The notes beneath the pieces were generated by a model that was not told the origin of the DNA, searched no databases, and worked only from the letters and a program-made list of their open reading frames with translations. Position numbers and translations under genes: made by a program. This document shows positions 1-9,235 of a stretch of DNA of 64,000 nucleotides, in pieces (position 1 is the stretch's first letter; each line of letters starts with the position of its first letter). Source of the DNA: Shewanella subflava (GTDB taxonomy: Bacteria; Pseudomonadota; Gammaproteobacteria; Enterobacterales; Shewanellaceae); the NCBI RefSeq assembly GCF_025971955.1, contig NZ_JAPDMX010000033.1, positions 124,001 through 188,000 on the forward strand, in the 5' to 3' direction.

Positions 1-1283
1 GCTCATCAGCGCCCGTATTAAACGATCCCGTGTTAAATCAATATTTATCTGAACTGGGCAATAAACTTGTTGCCCATGCGACTGGGGTTAAAACCCCTTT
101 TTACTTTTTTTTACTCAGAAACGATGAAATTAATGCTTTTGCCTTTTTTGGCGGCCATGTGGGGGTTCACACAGGATTATTTCTCAATGCGGACTCAGAA
201 AGTGAGCTCGCATCCGTATTAGCACATGAAATCACCCACGTTACCCAGCGTCATCTCGCCCGTTCTTTAGAGGCGCAACAAAAAAGTTCCACTGCAACCA
301 TTGCAGGCTTACTAGGGGCGATATTATTAACTATCGCCGCACCACAGGCTGGTATGGCTGCATTAGCTACGACTCAAGCATTAGCCACACAATCAAAAAT
401 AAACTATACCCGTTTACATGAAAAAGAAGCTGACCGTATCGGCATGCAAATTTTAGTCGAAGCAGGATTTGATCCTAATGGCGCTGCTGATTTTTTTGCC
501 GAGTTAGCAACGCGTTACCGTTTTACCACTACGCCACCACAAATGCTGCTCACTCACCCATTACCTGAATCGCGTATTACTGATGCCCGTAATCGAGCGG
601 CACAATATCCAAGCCGTTATATTCCTGATAACTTAAATTATCAACTTGCGAAATCCCGTATTCAGGTCCGTTTTTCTAGCTTTAATGATGAAGCGGCGCT
701 TTCATTATTTGAAACCCAAATTAAAAAGAACACTTACACATTTAAAGAAGCGGCATTATACGGCAAAGCATTAGCGTTATTTCGTCTTAAAAAATTTGAC
801 GAATCTGAAGCGATTATCGATACATTAATCAAACAAGATGCCAATAACCTATTCTATATCGATACGAAAACGGACTTACTTGCCCAACGTAAAGCGTTCG
901 ATGATGCGATTGTATTACTCGAAGCACAACGCAAACTTAAGCCGACGTCTCAAGTCGTTAATGCCAATTTAGCTAACATTTACGTTGAGTCAGGCTCACC
1001 TAAAAAAGCCATTCCAATGCTAGAAGAACTGATATTTTTAGATAAACAGAATATACTCCCTTACCAAATAATGACCGACGCTTACCGCAAAATGGGCAAT
1101 AAAGCCTTAGAATATTATGCTAATGCTGAAGCAATGGCGCTGGCGGCTGATTATAAAGGTGCGATAGACCAGCTAAATTATGCTTATCGCCACTCTGAAG
1201 GCCAGCAGCTACAAATTGCGCGTATTGAAGCGCGTATAAGACAATTTCGTGAAGCTGACAGACAGTTAGAAGCGCTTAAATAA
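1..1283 (+). CDS. bepA: Periplasmic M48 metalloprotease with TPR tail, BepA-like (5' partial)
   Basis: The reading frame is open from the window edge, so the true start lies upstream; a GTG at 30 is only an internal in-frame codon. The zinc motif HEITH sits at 225-239 and a downstream LHEKEADRIG segment supplies the usual third-ligand glutamate of M48 peptidases. After about residue 200 the protein becomes helical and repeat-like, as in the TPR tail of BepA (YfgC), which in E. coli acts in the periplasm on outer-membrane protein assembly and LptD maturation. The next gene is the yfgD homologue, the same order as in E. coli, which supports BepA over other M48 proteins. The signal peptide is not in the window. 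Confidence 0.9.
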   Translation, partial: SSAPVLNDPVLNQYLSELGNKLVAHATGVKTPFYFFLLRNDEINAFAFFGGHVGVHTGLFLNADSESELASVLAHEITHVTQRHLARSLEAQQKSSTATIAGLLGAILLTIAAPQAGMAALATTQALATQSKINYTRLHEKEADRIGMQILVEAGFDPNGAADFFAELATRYRFTTTPPQMLLTHPLPESRITDARNRAAQYPSRYIPDNLNYQLAKSRIQVRFSSFNDEAALSLFETQIKKNTYTFKEAALYGKALALFRLKKFDESEAIIDTLIKQDANNLFYIDTKTDLLAQRKAFDDAIVLLEAQRKLKPTSQVVNANLANIYVESGSPKKAIPMLEELIFLDKQNILPYQIMTDAYRKMGNKALEYYANAEAMALAADYKGAIDQLNYAYRHSEGQQLQIARIEARIRQFREADRQLEALK

Positions 1284-1317
1284 ATCGTGTTCAAGTCCAA
1301 AAATGAAAGTTGATACT

Positions 1318-1671
1318 ATGACAAAAATTACTATTTTACATAATCCTCGTTGTTCTAAAAGTCGTGAAACCCTAGCCTTAGTGCAAGGTAAATCAGATGA
1401 TATTAACGTGGTTGAATATTTAAAAAATACCCCTTCGGTAGATGAAATCACCCATATCCTGAGTTTACTCGGATTAACCGCCCGTCAATTAATGCGAACA
1501 AAAGAAATCGAATATAAAGAATTAGGTTTACAGGATGAAACATTGACTGAAGTGCAACTTATTCAAGCAATGGTGAATACCCCTAAACTGATTGAACGCC
1601 CTATTGTGCTAACTAATGGCAAAGCTGCGATTGGCCGTCCTCCTGAAAGTGTTTTAGCGATTATTGAGTAA
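1318..1671 (+). CDS. ArsC-family reductase, YfgD-like
   Basis: A thioredoxin-fold ArsC-family protein of 117 residues with the N-terminal LHNPRCSKSRETL segment holding the single active-site cysteine, and a C-terminal region (LIERPIVLTNGKAAIGRPPE) typical of glutaredoxin-dependent arsenate reductases. An ATG at 1303 is also in frame, but GAAAG at 1305-1309 lies 8 bases before the ATG at 1318, and the shorter protein matches the family length. It lies between bepA and a DUF2069 gene, the position of E. coli yfgD. No arsenic-resistance genes are near, so a general housekeeping role is more likely than arsenic detoxification; the real substrate is not known from sequence. Confidence 0.85.
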   Translation: MTKITILHNPRCSKSRETLALVQGKSDDINVVEYLKNTPSVDEITHILSLLGLTARQLMRTKEIEYKELGLQDETLTEVQLIQAMVNTPKLIERPIVLTNGKAAIGRPPESVLAIIE

Positions 1672-1677
1672 CCATAG

Positions 1678-2058
1678 ATGACAACCCAAAGCTTATTCCA
1701 GCTATGCCGAACAGGCTATATTGCTTTAGTATTATTGTTAACCGGATGGTTTATTCAGCAAGGTCTTGAGGGTAGCTACTCTTTAGCATTTAATCTTATG
1801 TGGATTTTACCCTTATTAATGCCTCTGAAAGGTGTGATTCAAGGCAACCCATATACCTATGCATGGGCCAGCTTTATTCTTTGCCTTTATCTACTTCATG
1901 GGCTGACTTTGGTATATGTCACTGAAGAAGCATTAGCGTTTGCCGTGATTGAATCTGTGCTTATTTCTGCACTGTTGGTAGGTTTTCCATTTTATGCCCG
2001 TAAAAGAGGCAGAGAATTAGGTTTAGGCCTTAAGAAAAAATCACAAAAAACAGATTAA
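1678..2058 (+). CDS. DUF2069 inner-membrane protein
   Basis: Small integral membrane protein of 126 residues with about four hydrophobic segments and a basic C-terminal tail (ARKRGRELGLGLKKKSQK) likely to face the cytoplasm. It matches the DUF2069 family, whose function is not established. The ATG lies 6 bases after the arsC stop, so the two genes are almost certainly co-transcribed and translationally coupled. A strong intrinsic terminator follows at 2090-2116. Confidence 0.8.
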   Translation: MTTQSLFQLCRTGYIALVLLLTGWFIQQGLEGSYSLAFNLMWILPLLMPLKGVIQGNPYTYAWASFILCLYLLHGLTLVYVTEEALAFAVIESVLISALLVGFPFYARKRGRELGLGLKKKSQKTD

Positions 2059-2089
2059 CTAACTGATATAACATCAAGTTAGATATGAG

Positions 2090-2116
2090 AAAGCGCCATT
2101 ACGGCGCTTTTTTAAT
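2090..2116 (+). terminator. Intrinsic terminator after the bepA-arsC-DUF2069 group
   Basis: A perfect 8-bp stem AAAGCGCC/GGCGCTTT (2090-2097 with 2103-2110), a 5-base loop and a run of T's. It closes the upstream operon and separates it from the lipoprotein gene. Confidence 0.9.
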
Positions 2117-2176
2117 CTTGTCGTAATGAAAAATGCCATGCTATAGTCAATTCATAATAACGATAGGAATCACCCC

Positions 2177-4141
2177 ATGGCAATGAGTCGCAATATTATC
2201 TCACTTCTTGTATCAGCCTGTTTCCTCACAGCTTGTGGTGGAAGCTCAGATCCTGCGCCTTCGCCGACTCCGCCACCCGATCCTAACTTGCCGATATCCC
2301 AGTGTGATAACCCTGTCGAATGGTCAGTTGTCGAGACCACCGACAATATTGAATTTTTAACTGAATTAGCCTATCAAACAGATCAACCTGCAGTGATTAT
2401 TGCCAAACTGACAGATAAAAACTCATCAGGGATGCGTTTTCAATGGCAACAAATATCAGGAGAACCGCTAACATTGATCAGTGATAAGTCACCGGTATTG
2501 AATTTTACACCTGCTAATAGTGGAGATTATCAATTCAAACTGACTGTTAGTGGAACCGGGCAAAATATCACTCAATTCGTGACGATAAACGTTAATAATG
2601 CTCAACAATCTAGCCTTGCTGTTAACAGCGATCACCAAGTGGTTGAAGGCAATAATGTCAGCATAAGATTGGCCAGCATTAATGGCCAAATGCCAACCAA
2701 TATTGATTGGTGCATCTATTCTGGTACAGATGTCAATTTGGATTTATCCAACCCTGCGCGCCCGCTATTTGTCGCCCCCAATGTGGCTCAAGATAGGGTG
2801 ATTTCAATCAGGGCGTCTGCCGACTTTAACGGTCAAACATTAACTGATGACGTTCATATTCTTGTTACAAATGAAGCCAATATTAGCTCTCCCTATTTCG
2901 ATAGCCCATTAGCACGCACTTATGCTTATAAAACCAATTCAGCTTACAGTAACCGTTTAACTCAATGTACTTATTCCAATACCCTCAATAGCAGTTGCAC
3001 CATTTCACAACTGCCACTGATAGGTCAACAAACCACAAATCCTAGCATAAGTAATATTATGGACCGAGTGGTGGTGTCACATGATTGGATGGGGCGTAAT
3101 TTCGAACAGTTTTTGCAACAGCAAGATCCACACGGTGACTTCATCACCCTGTTACAATCTGTCAGTGCAATTGTCATCAGTTATGACATTCGTCCTTCGT
3201 TCTATTGGGTCGTCACCGGCGCCATTTATCTTGACCCAGATAATTTATGGCTCACATCAGCTGAGCGTGACAGTATTAATGAAGCTCCCGACTATCGAAG
3301 TGATTTTGGTAATGATCTGCAGTTTTTAATGCCCTGGCGACACGTCAAAAATAATCAATATGCTTATTCATCGTATCCATATGAAAACCGAACTAATCGC
3401 ACGATTAAAGACTTAACACCTAGATTAGCGTCATTGCTATATCATGAATTAGCCCATGCTAATGATTTTTTTCCACGTAGCGTGCATGCTGATCTTCAAG
3501 GACCAACATTATTAGATGATTTTTATAAACGCACAAATAACAGCGCATTGATATCTGATCAACTCAGTAATTTTTCACCTCTGCAAAGCAGTGAAATGTA
3601 TGGTCTAGCCAATGTCAGTTTTAAAGGTGAAACAGCCAATGCAACCCAAAAATCCTATGTAGCGAGTGATGTAACCAGCTTCTTCAAACCCGATCATGCC
3701 TCGGACTATTATGCCTATTCTTCAACACGCGAAGACGTTGCCATGTTATTTGAAGAGGCATTAATGAGTCACCGATATGCGATATTACGTGACGTTGCAG
3801 TGACTGATGCACCTGAGAATGCATCAGGCTCGACGATTACCGTTAATTGGGGACAAAGAGGGCGAATTGGAGAAGCGACCATCAAACCTCGTGCAGAATT
3901 TGTTATCTCAGAAATATTACCCGAAGTGGGAAGCACAACCTTAGTCGACAATTTACCTGAACCGTTACCAATGGTTGCAGGTAAATCATGGCTAGAAAAC
4001 TTAACCTTAATATCAAATGATGGCTTTGTCCCACAAAAAGTTAACCAGGTTGAACAACGCTCAAACACACAAGAAAGACCGTTAGAGCTAAGCGGCAGCC
4101 AGCATAAGATAAGACAAAAGGAAGATGATACTGTTGAATAG
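2177..4141 (+). CDS. Putative surface/periplasmic lipoprotein with HExxH zinc-protease motif
   Basis: Protein of 654 residues not assigned to a named family. The N-terminus has a lipoprotein signal with lipobox LTAC followed by Gly-Gly-Ser-Ser and a proline-rich linker. Residues about 45-230 look like two immunoglobulin/PKD-like beta domains (SGDYQFKLTVSGTG, then a second repeat). The C-terminal half holds YHELAHANDFF, with HELAH at residues 423-427 (3443-3457), a zincin-type motif, and an acidic stretch REDVAMLFEEALMSHR that could give a third ligand. AGGA at 2165-2168 lies 8 bases before the ATG at 2177. It interrupts a block that runs arsC-hda-uraA in E. coli. Protease activity is inference from the motif; the lipoprotein call is firmer. 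Confidence 0.75.
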   Translation: MAMSRNIISLLVSACFLTACGGSSDPAPSPTPPPDPNLPISQCDNPVEWSVVETTDNIEFLTELAYQTDQPAVIIAKLTDKNSSGMRFQWQQISGEPLTLISDKSPVLNFTPANSGDYQFKLTVSGTGQNITQFVTINVNNAQQSSLAVNSDHQVVEGNNVSIRLASINGQMPTNIDWCIYSGTDVNLDLSNPARPLFVAPNVAQDRVISIRASADFNGQTLTDDVHILVTNEANISSPYFDSPLARTYAYKTNSAYSNRLTQCTYSNTLNSSCTISQLPLIGQQTTNPSISNIMDRVVVSHDWMGRNFEQFLQQQDPHGDFITLLQSVSAIVISYDIRPSFYWVVTGAIYLDPDNLWLTSAERDSINEAPDYRSDFGNDLQFLMPWRHVKNNQYAYSSYPYENRTNRTIKDLTPRLASLLYHELAHANDFFPRSVHADLQGPTLLDDFYKRTNNSALISDQLSNFSPLQSSEMYGLANVSFKGETANATQKSYVASDVTSFFKPDHASDYYAYSSTREDVAMLFEEALMSHRYAILRDVAVTDAPENASGSTITVNWGQRGRIGEATIKPRAEFVISEILPEVGSTTLVDNLPEPLPMVAGKSWLENLTLISNDGFVPQKVNQVEQRSNTQERPLELSGSQHKIRQKEDDTVE

Positions 4142-4225
4142 CCTAACCCGCTAAAATCGATTGATCTTTCGAGGTTATTTCGCAGCAAACTGTTGTCGAT
4201 TAATGCGACGCTGAGTCTGTGAGGT

Positions 4226-4410
4226 AGCGTTATTGTTTATTAACTGATGATGCAGAAGCACCGACCAATATCAATAACGGTTCATTCTAGCTTGCTATAA
4301 GATTCAATGACGGCGTTAGATTTTTCGATGTAAGAATAACAACTTATCGTAAAGTCGGCCTTGTTACCATGCATCTTTCTGCGCTATTTTGGTCGCTGAT
4401 TTATTGATAT
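4226..4410 (-). repeat. Dispersed repeat family 1, copy A (inverted)
   Basis: Noncoding stretch that fills most of the gap between the lipoprotein gene and hda. Its reverse complement aligns by eye with copies at 26677-26810 and 30408-30620: shared core ATGCAT..GTAACAAGG..GATAAG..ATTCT and then CATCGAAAAATCTAA. The end near 4226-4258 (GCGTTATTGTTTATTAAC then GATGATGCAG) resembles the outer end of the 30408 copy, as expected of terminal inverted repeats. No transposase frame is visible, so it looks like a MITE-like or decayed element. Confidence 0.6.
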
Positions 4411-4453
4411 TGTTATAAAAAGCACAATAAACTCAGCCCAAAGGATTGAGTTA

Positions 4454-5164
4454 TTACAATCGGAGCATTTCTTTAATAAAAGGAATCGTTAATTTACGTT
4501 GATGTACCATGGATGCTTTATCTAATTTATCCAGTACGTCAAATAGCGTTCGCAGGTCCCGCGCCATTCGTGTCAGTAAGAATCGACCCACATCATCGGA
4601 TAACTGTAATCCACGCATTGCAGCACGGCGCTGCAATGCAACTAGTTTTTCATCATCCGCCATAGGCTGCAAATGGTAAATTAACCCCCATTGCATACGC
4701 GAGACTAAATCAGGTAAAGCAAAACAGGCTTCAATAGGTGATGCACTCGCACTGACAATTAAACGGCAGTCCTGCTGCTCTGCTATGCGATTATACAAAT
4801 GAAATAGCGCCTCTTCCCAAACAGGATGACCTGCTACCGCATCAACATCGTCAATACAGATTAAGTTTAATGCTTCGACACCTTCAAATAATGCAGGTGA
4901 AATACTAGCATGAATGCCTAATGGCACATATAGAGAACGGCGGTCTAATTCATTGGCATGGGCACAAGCTGCATGCATCAAATGTGTTCGACCAGATTTT
5001 TGCGGGCCGGATAAATATAAAGACGAGCTCAGATTCCCCTCAGCACATGCTTGGAGCTTTTGGATCAGCTCATCATTACCTGATGCAGGATAATAACTAT
5101 TAAAAGTTTCATCATCAGGTAAATAAACGGGCAAAGATAATTGACGTGGGGAGGATTGGGTCAC
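4454..5164 (-). CDS. hda: DnaA-related regulatory inactivation protein Hda
   Basis: AAA+ protein of 236 residues. Residues 8-13 read QLSLPV, the beta-clamp-binding motif through which Hda joins the DNA-loaded DnaN clamp to stimulate ATP hydrolysis by DnaA and prevent re-initiation. A P-loop-like segment (SGPQKSGRTHLMHA) lies near residue 54, a Walker B-like LICIDDVDAV near 103, and a sensor segment near 130-150. Length matches E. coli Hda (about 233). The neighbourhood (bepA-yfgD-hda-uraA) is the same as in E. coli. Confidence 0.95.
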   Translation of the reverse strand: MTQSSPRQLSLPVYLPDDETFNSYYPASGNDELIQKLQACAEGNLSSSLYLSGPQKSGRTHLMHAACAHANELDRRSLYVPLGIHASISPALFEGVEALNLICIDDVDAVAGHPVWEEALFHLYNRIAEQQDCRLIVSASASPIEACFALPDLVSRMQWGLIYHLQPMADDEKLVALQRRAAMRGLQLSDDVGRFLLTRMARDLRTLFDVLDKLDKASMVHQRKLTIPFIKEMLRL

Positions 5165-5190
5165 TCAAAATTCTCAAAAATAAACACAGC

Positions 5191-5217
5191 GGGAGCAATC
5201 ATAACATAAGTGCTCCC
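5191..5217 (-). terminator. Hairpin between the DUF2066 gene and hda
   Basis: A 7-bp perfect stem GGGAGCA/TGCTCCC with a 13-base loop lies in the gap between the DUF2066 gene and hda on the same strand. The T-rich tract after it on the minus strand is interrupted, so it could be a weak terminator or only an RNA-stability hairpin. Confidence 0.4.
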
Positions 5218-5236
5218 GAGGTAAAAATACTAGCGA

Positions 5237-6325
5237 CTATTGACTTTTCCATTCATAGATTAGCGATGTATCATTGTTTGTTTGCGGCGTTAAATATGAA
5301 TTTGCATCACCCATGGTATCTATTTTAGATAAGCGTGCATCAATACTCAGTAAACGCTGTAAATCTTCAACACTACTAAATAAACCGAGTTTGTAGGTGA
5401 TGGTGTCTTTACTGAGTTTGCTAACGGCAACCTCTTTTACTGCGCTGAGTTGTTTGAGATATTTTTCAATTTCAACAACCTGCTTCATGCTAGATACGCC
5501 AGTAAAACTTACTGAGGTTTCAAGATTGTTTCCCGAAGAGGCTATCGCATATTGGCTAATATAATAATTGGCAAGTAACGTCACAATGCGTTTAGTTGCA
5601 GATGTCACATCTACAGCTTCGCCTTGCTGCATGATAATCGGTTGTAATAACGCCCCAGTATGCGCTTTATTATATAAAGCAAGTTGAAACCTCAATTTGC
5701 CCTGTGACTCGTCAATGTCAACCATCGCAAAATAATCGGCTTGATAACGGCTAGAGGCGATATTAACAGGATTGATAAACATTCCTTTTACATCGGTTGG
5801 TGTTACCGCCATTAAATCATCTAAATCCATCAAGGGCAGAAGTACGGGTATCCCTTTATTACTCGATTCAGTGGCAAAGTCCATTCGTAAAGGGTTTTGG
5901 CTTGAATCAGATAAGATCACAGTTTCGTTATTTTCAGCCATAGTCACCCATAATAACGTCAACGGACGCTGGGCTCCCCACACAGGCAGGTTAGCCTGGC
6001 GCAGAATATTAATTACCCCTTGATGGTCAAAACTGGCCTTAAATATTAAGTCTTCATTTACCTGACTGTAACCGTATTGAATCAGCAAGGCTTCAGGGTT
6101 TTCGATTTGTGCTTTAACCATCGGGTTCATTACCACACTAGGGCTACCCGAGTTTTTAAGAAACACACTTGCCAATGCCTCTTTTAAAGCACTTGAACGG
6201 GCACTGTCAGCACGAGAGGTGACAACAATATCAGCTTCATCCAGTTTTTGTACCTCTGCAGCAAATACCTGTGCATGAGAAAAAGACAAAGTCATAAATA
6301 TAAAAGTAAGTAATTTTTTTAGCAT
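5237..6325 (-). CDS. DUF2066 exported protein
   Basis: Protein of about 362 residues starting at the ATG that gives MLKKLLTF; an upstream in-frame TTG at 6343 would add six residues, and neither start has a clear ribosome site. The N-terminus is a good signal peptide ending near SHAQVFAAE. It matches the DUF2066 family, which in many gammaproteobacteria lies directly upstream of hda as here; the family has no established function. No catalytic motif is evident. Confidence 0.8.
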   Translation of the reverse strand: MLKKLLTFIFMTLSFSHAQVFAAEVQKLDEADIVVTSRADSARSSALKEALASVFLKNSGSPSVVMNPMVKAQIENPEALLIQYGYSQVNEDLIFKASFDHQGVINILRQANLPVWGAQRPLTLLWVTMAENNETVILSDSSQNPLRMDFATESSNKGIPVLLPLMDLDDLMAVTPTDVKGMFINPVNIASSRYQADYFAMVDIDESQGKLRFQLALYNKAHTGALLQPIIMQQGEAVDVTSATKRIVTLLANYYISQYAIASSGNNLETSVSFTGVSSMKQVVEIEKYLKQLSAVKEVAVSKLSKDTITYKLGLFSSVEDLQRLLSIDARLSKIDTMGDANSYLTPQTNNDTSLIYEWKSQ

Positions 6326-6485
6326 TAGGTGACGTAAACGCAATCAAAATAAGTGGTGAAAGTGTAACATAATAAAAATCTAACGAGTAAGGTCTTTAGT
6401 CACTCTTTTTATCTGATTCTATTAGCATAAAAATTATACGACAGGACAACTCGAAAGACATAATAAATATAATGGAGTTTACCCT

Positions 6486-7718
6486 ATGAATCGCTTGTCA
6501 ATCCCACTGCAAGGTGCACAAATGCTATTTGTGGCCTTTGGTGCTCTTGTCCTCATGCCCTTACTTACCGGATTAGATACCCGTGTAGCCCTATTTACCG
6601 CAGGTATTGGTACCCTACTCTTTCAACTCGTTACAAAACGCCAAGTTCCCATATTTCTCGCCTCTTCTTTTGCGTTTATCGCCCCCATTTTATACGGGGT
6701 TCAAACGTGGGGGATCCCTGCAACAATGGGCGGCCTAATGGTTGCTGGATTTGTTTATGTATTATTAGGCTTAACAGTAAAAATCAGAGGCATTGGTTTT
6801 ATCAATAAATTACTGCCTCCTGTGGTCGTTGGCCCTGTGATCATGATAATCGGTTTAGGTTTAGCCCCTATGGCCGTTAACATGGCACTAGGTAAGACAG
6901 GAGATGGCGCAATTGAATTAATTCCCTCAAATACAGCGTTAATTATTTCATTGACGTCTTTATCGGCTACCATTTTAGTAGCAACTTTTGCCAAAGGTCT
7001 TGCCAAACTCATGCCCATTTTGGCCGGTATCACTGTAGGTTACTCGTTGAGTTTAATGTTCGGTGTGGTTGATTTTACACCTGTTCATCAAGCCGCTTGG
7101 TTATCGATACCGGATTTTGTAGCCCCTGAATTTCACTGGCAAGCGATTTTATTTATGATACCGGTTGCCATCGCACCTGCAGTTGAACATATTGGTGATA
7201 TTCTTGCGATATCCAATGTCACTGGTAAAGATTACATGAAAAAGCCAGGCTTACATCGTACTTTAACTGGTGATGGTATTGCGACTATGGCGGCATCGGC
7301 ATTTGGTGGCCCACCGAATACCACATACTCTGAAGTGACTGGCGCAGTCACCTTAACTAAAAGTTTTGACCCCCGCATTATGACCTGGACAGCAATAACC
7401 GCAATTATTTTAGCGTTTGTGGGTAAATTAGGTGCGTTGTTACAAACCATCCCTGTGCCTGTTATGGGTGGGATTATGTGTTTGCTATTTGGCTCTATTG
7501 CTGCCGTTGGCCTAAACACTCTAATTCGTAATCAGGTTGATTTATCAGAACCAAGAAACCTCAGTATTGTTGCAGTAACATTGGTATTTGGAATTGGTGG
7601 TATGGCGTTTGGGATTGGTTCATTCAGTTTAACGGGTATCAGTTTATGCGGCATCATAGCGATTATCATGAACTTAGTGCTACCTAAAACGCATAAGGAT
7701 CATCAATCAGCACATTAA
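6486..7718 (+). CDS. uraA: Uracil:H+ symporter (nucleobase/cation symporter-2 family)
   Basis: Polytopic membrane protein of 410 residues, the usual length, with about 14 hydrophobic segments in the NCS2 inverted-repeat fold. The substrate segment PAVEHIGD (about residues 236-243) and GGPPNTTYSEVTG (about 272-284) correspond to the uracil and proton-coupling residues Glu241, His245 and Glu290 of E. coli UraA. GGAG lies just before the ATG. hda is the divergent neighbour, as in E. coli, but upp does not follow in this window. Confidence 0.93.
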   Translation: MNRLSIPLQGAQMLFVAFGALVLMPLLTGLDTRVALFTAGIGTLLFQLVTKRQVPIFLASSFAFIAPILYGVQTWGIPATMGGLMVAGFVYVLLGLTVKIRGIGFINKLLPPVVVGPVIMIIGLGLAPMAVNMALGKTGDGAIELIPSNTALIISLTSLSATILVATFAKGLAKLMPILAGITVGYSLSLMFGVVDFTPVHQAAWLSIPDFVAPEFHWQAILFMIPVAIAPAVEHIGDILAISNVTGKDYMKKPGLHRTLTGDGIATMAASAFGGPPNTTYSEVTGAVTLTKSFDPRIMTWTAITAIILAFVGKLGALLQTIPVPVMGGIMCLLFGSIAAVGLNTLIRNQVDLSEPRNLSIVAVTLVFGIGGMAFGIGSFSLTGISLCGIIAIIMNLVLPKTHKDHQSAH

Positions 7719-7770
7719 TTTGTATCATAGCTATCTAATGATGGCTATGTTCCAATTAATACTCAAGCCA

Positions 7771-7965
7771 TTAAAACTTAAAGGGGCGTTTACGACTTAA
7801 CGCCCTAAGCAGCAACTCGTTTAGAAGTGAAGATTTTTGTTCATTTGTCATGGTATGCCAAGCTAGAATTTCATCCAATGTGCGATGACATCCCAAGCAA
7901 ATGTCTTGCTCATCTAAACTGCAGTGACGTATACACGGCGAAACAATATCGTGCGGGTCAGTCAT
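7771..7965 (-). CDS. DUF1289 small cysteine-containing protein
   Basis: Protein of 64 residues with the DUF1289 pattern SPCIRHCSLDEQDICLGCHRTLDEI: four closely spaced cysteines that could bind a metal or iron-sulfur cluster. A basic tail follows. Family function is unknown. Its start is 5 bases after the stop of the upstream VOC gene on the same strand, so the two are probably co-transcribed. Confidence 0.8.
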   Translation of the reverse strand: MTDPHDIVSPCIRHCSLDEQDICLGCHRTLDEILAWHTMTNEQKSSLLNELLLRALSRKRPFKF

Positions 7966-7970
7966 AGGAA

Positions 7971-8318
7971 TTATTCTGACCAGACTGCATATTCATTGCC
8001 ATTGGTATCTAAAAACTGAAACCGCCTTCCACCTGGAAAAGTAAATATGGCTTTGCTTATCTGTCCACCATATTCAGTCACTCGACTTTGTGTTTGCTCA
8101 AGTGATGAACTGTATAAAACAATTAAAGGCGCCCCATTTTCAGTTGTAAACACCGTGTCTGACTCAAAAAAGCCACCACTGATACCGACGTCTAAAAAGC
8201 AGCTATATTGAGAACCATAGTCCTGAAATTGCCAACCAAAAACCTGCTTGAAAAATGTTTTCGTTTTGGCAACGTTTTTAACCGGAATTTCTAGATAATT
8301 AATGTGATGATGTGGCAT
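7971..8318 (-). CDS. VOC-superfamily (glyoxalase/bleomycin-resistance fold) protein
   Basis: Protein of 115 residues beginning MPHHHINYLEIPVKNVAKTKTFFKQVFGW, a typical VOC beta-alpha-beta unit; the second half ends RFQFLDTNGNEYAVW, the matching module with a DTNGNE segment. A TTG seven codons upstream (8339) also opens the frame, but the ATG gives the usual family N-terminus. These enzymes bind a metal and act on varied small molecules; the substrate cannot be inferred here. Confidence 0.8.
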   Translation of the reverse strand: MPHHHINYLEIPVKNVAKTKTFFKQVFGWQFQDYGSQYSCFLDVGISGGFFESDTVFTTENGAPLIVLYSSSLEQTQSRVTEYGGQISKAIFTFPGGRRFQFLDTNGNEYAVWSE

Positions 8319-8455
8319 GGTAATATCTTTCAATAACAAAGGTTATCCACAGTATAGCGAATAACCTTTTATTGCCCAATTAACTTAAGTTGGACTAGCG
8401 AAAAGAATAATAAGCAAGGATATCTGATCGATTCGCGCTACAACCATAAGATTGA

Positions 8456-9154
8456 TTAACTGATTAACGCAGCAAATGCGCCTATCAACCCACCAAATAC
8501 TCCGCCCCAAACCACTAACCAACCTAGATGTTGTTTAATCATTTCTTGAATAATTTGTTTAACTAATTCGGGGGTTAACTCATTTAACCTTTGGTCAACA
8601 ATATTAGCGACTTTCGCTTGAATGTCGGCAATCACATCTGGCTGCTCTAATTCATTTAAGAGAATTTGATTAAACTGCTCGCTTTCTGATAACTCAATTA
8701 ATGATTGCTTCATTTTCTCAATAAAAGGCGCTTTTAATGGCAGTAGCGCTTCAGAACCACCAAACATTGCCAGCATAGCACCTAATGATGATTTCTCTAC
8801 AGTAGACACTAATGCATCGAAAGATGGTGCTAAATCCACTTTATCAATCACTGGAGCTAAGTTAATTGCTTTGCTGTCACTCACGGTGAGAAATCTATCG
8901 ATGTTTTCTTCAGTAAAAAATTGCGCCATCATAAGGTGTTTGATCCCCGCTTTGAACTCTTCAAAACGGTTAGGCACGACACCTGAACCATATAACCCAG
9001 GCACCTTTTCAAATAACATGTACACAGCCAACCAATTAGTGACTGCACCAGAAAGTGCAAATAAACCAACCGTTAATATTAATGGTTGTGCAATAAAGTA
9101 ACCCACCACAACGAATGAGGCAGCAATTACGTTAGTTAACAAACTCTTATTCAA
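8456..9154 (-). CDS. DUF445 membrane protein
   Basis: Protein of 232 residues with two N-terminal hydrophobic segments, the conserved DUF445 stretch GAVTNWLAVYMLFEKVPGLYGSGVVPNR near residue 35-62, a long helical amphipathic middle and a C-terminal transmembrane segment (LGWLVVWGGVFGGLIGAFAAL). This layout is usual for short bacterial DUF445 proteins. Function is unknown. It is separated from the upstream acetyltransferase-like gene by a strong terminator. Confidence 0.8.
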   Translation of the reverse strand: MNKSLLTNVIAASFVVVGYFIAQPLILTVGLFALSGAVTNWLAVYMLFEKVPGLYGSGVVPNRFEEFKAGIKHLMMAQFFTEENIDRFLTVSDSKAINLAPVIDKVDLAPSFDALVSTVEKSSLGAMLAMFGGSEALLPLKAPFIEKMKQSLIELSESEQFNQILLNELEQPDVIADIQAKVANIVDQRLNELTPELVKQIIQEMIKQHLGWLVVWGGVFGGLIGAFAALIS

Positions 9155-9172
9155 CCTATCATCTCCAGATGC

Positions 9173-9209
9173 TAAAAACCCCAGTATTTTAACAGTAAAA
9201 TACTGGGGT
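9173..9209 (-). terminator. Intrinsic terminator after the GNAT gene
   Basis: A perfect 13-bp stem (9178-9190 with 9197-9209) and 6-base loop; on the minus strand it is followed by TTTTT. It ends transcription of the acetyltransferase gene before the DUF445 gene. Confidence 0.9.
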
Positions 9210-9235
9210 CATAAACTATTCGTTTAACCTTAAAA

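Noticed and set aside
5772-6023. Opposite-strand open frame inside the DUF2066 gene
   Set aside because: No domain, no ribosome site and complete overlap with a conserved gene.
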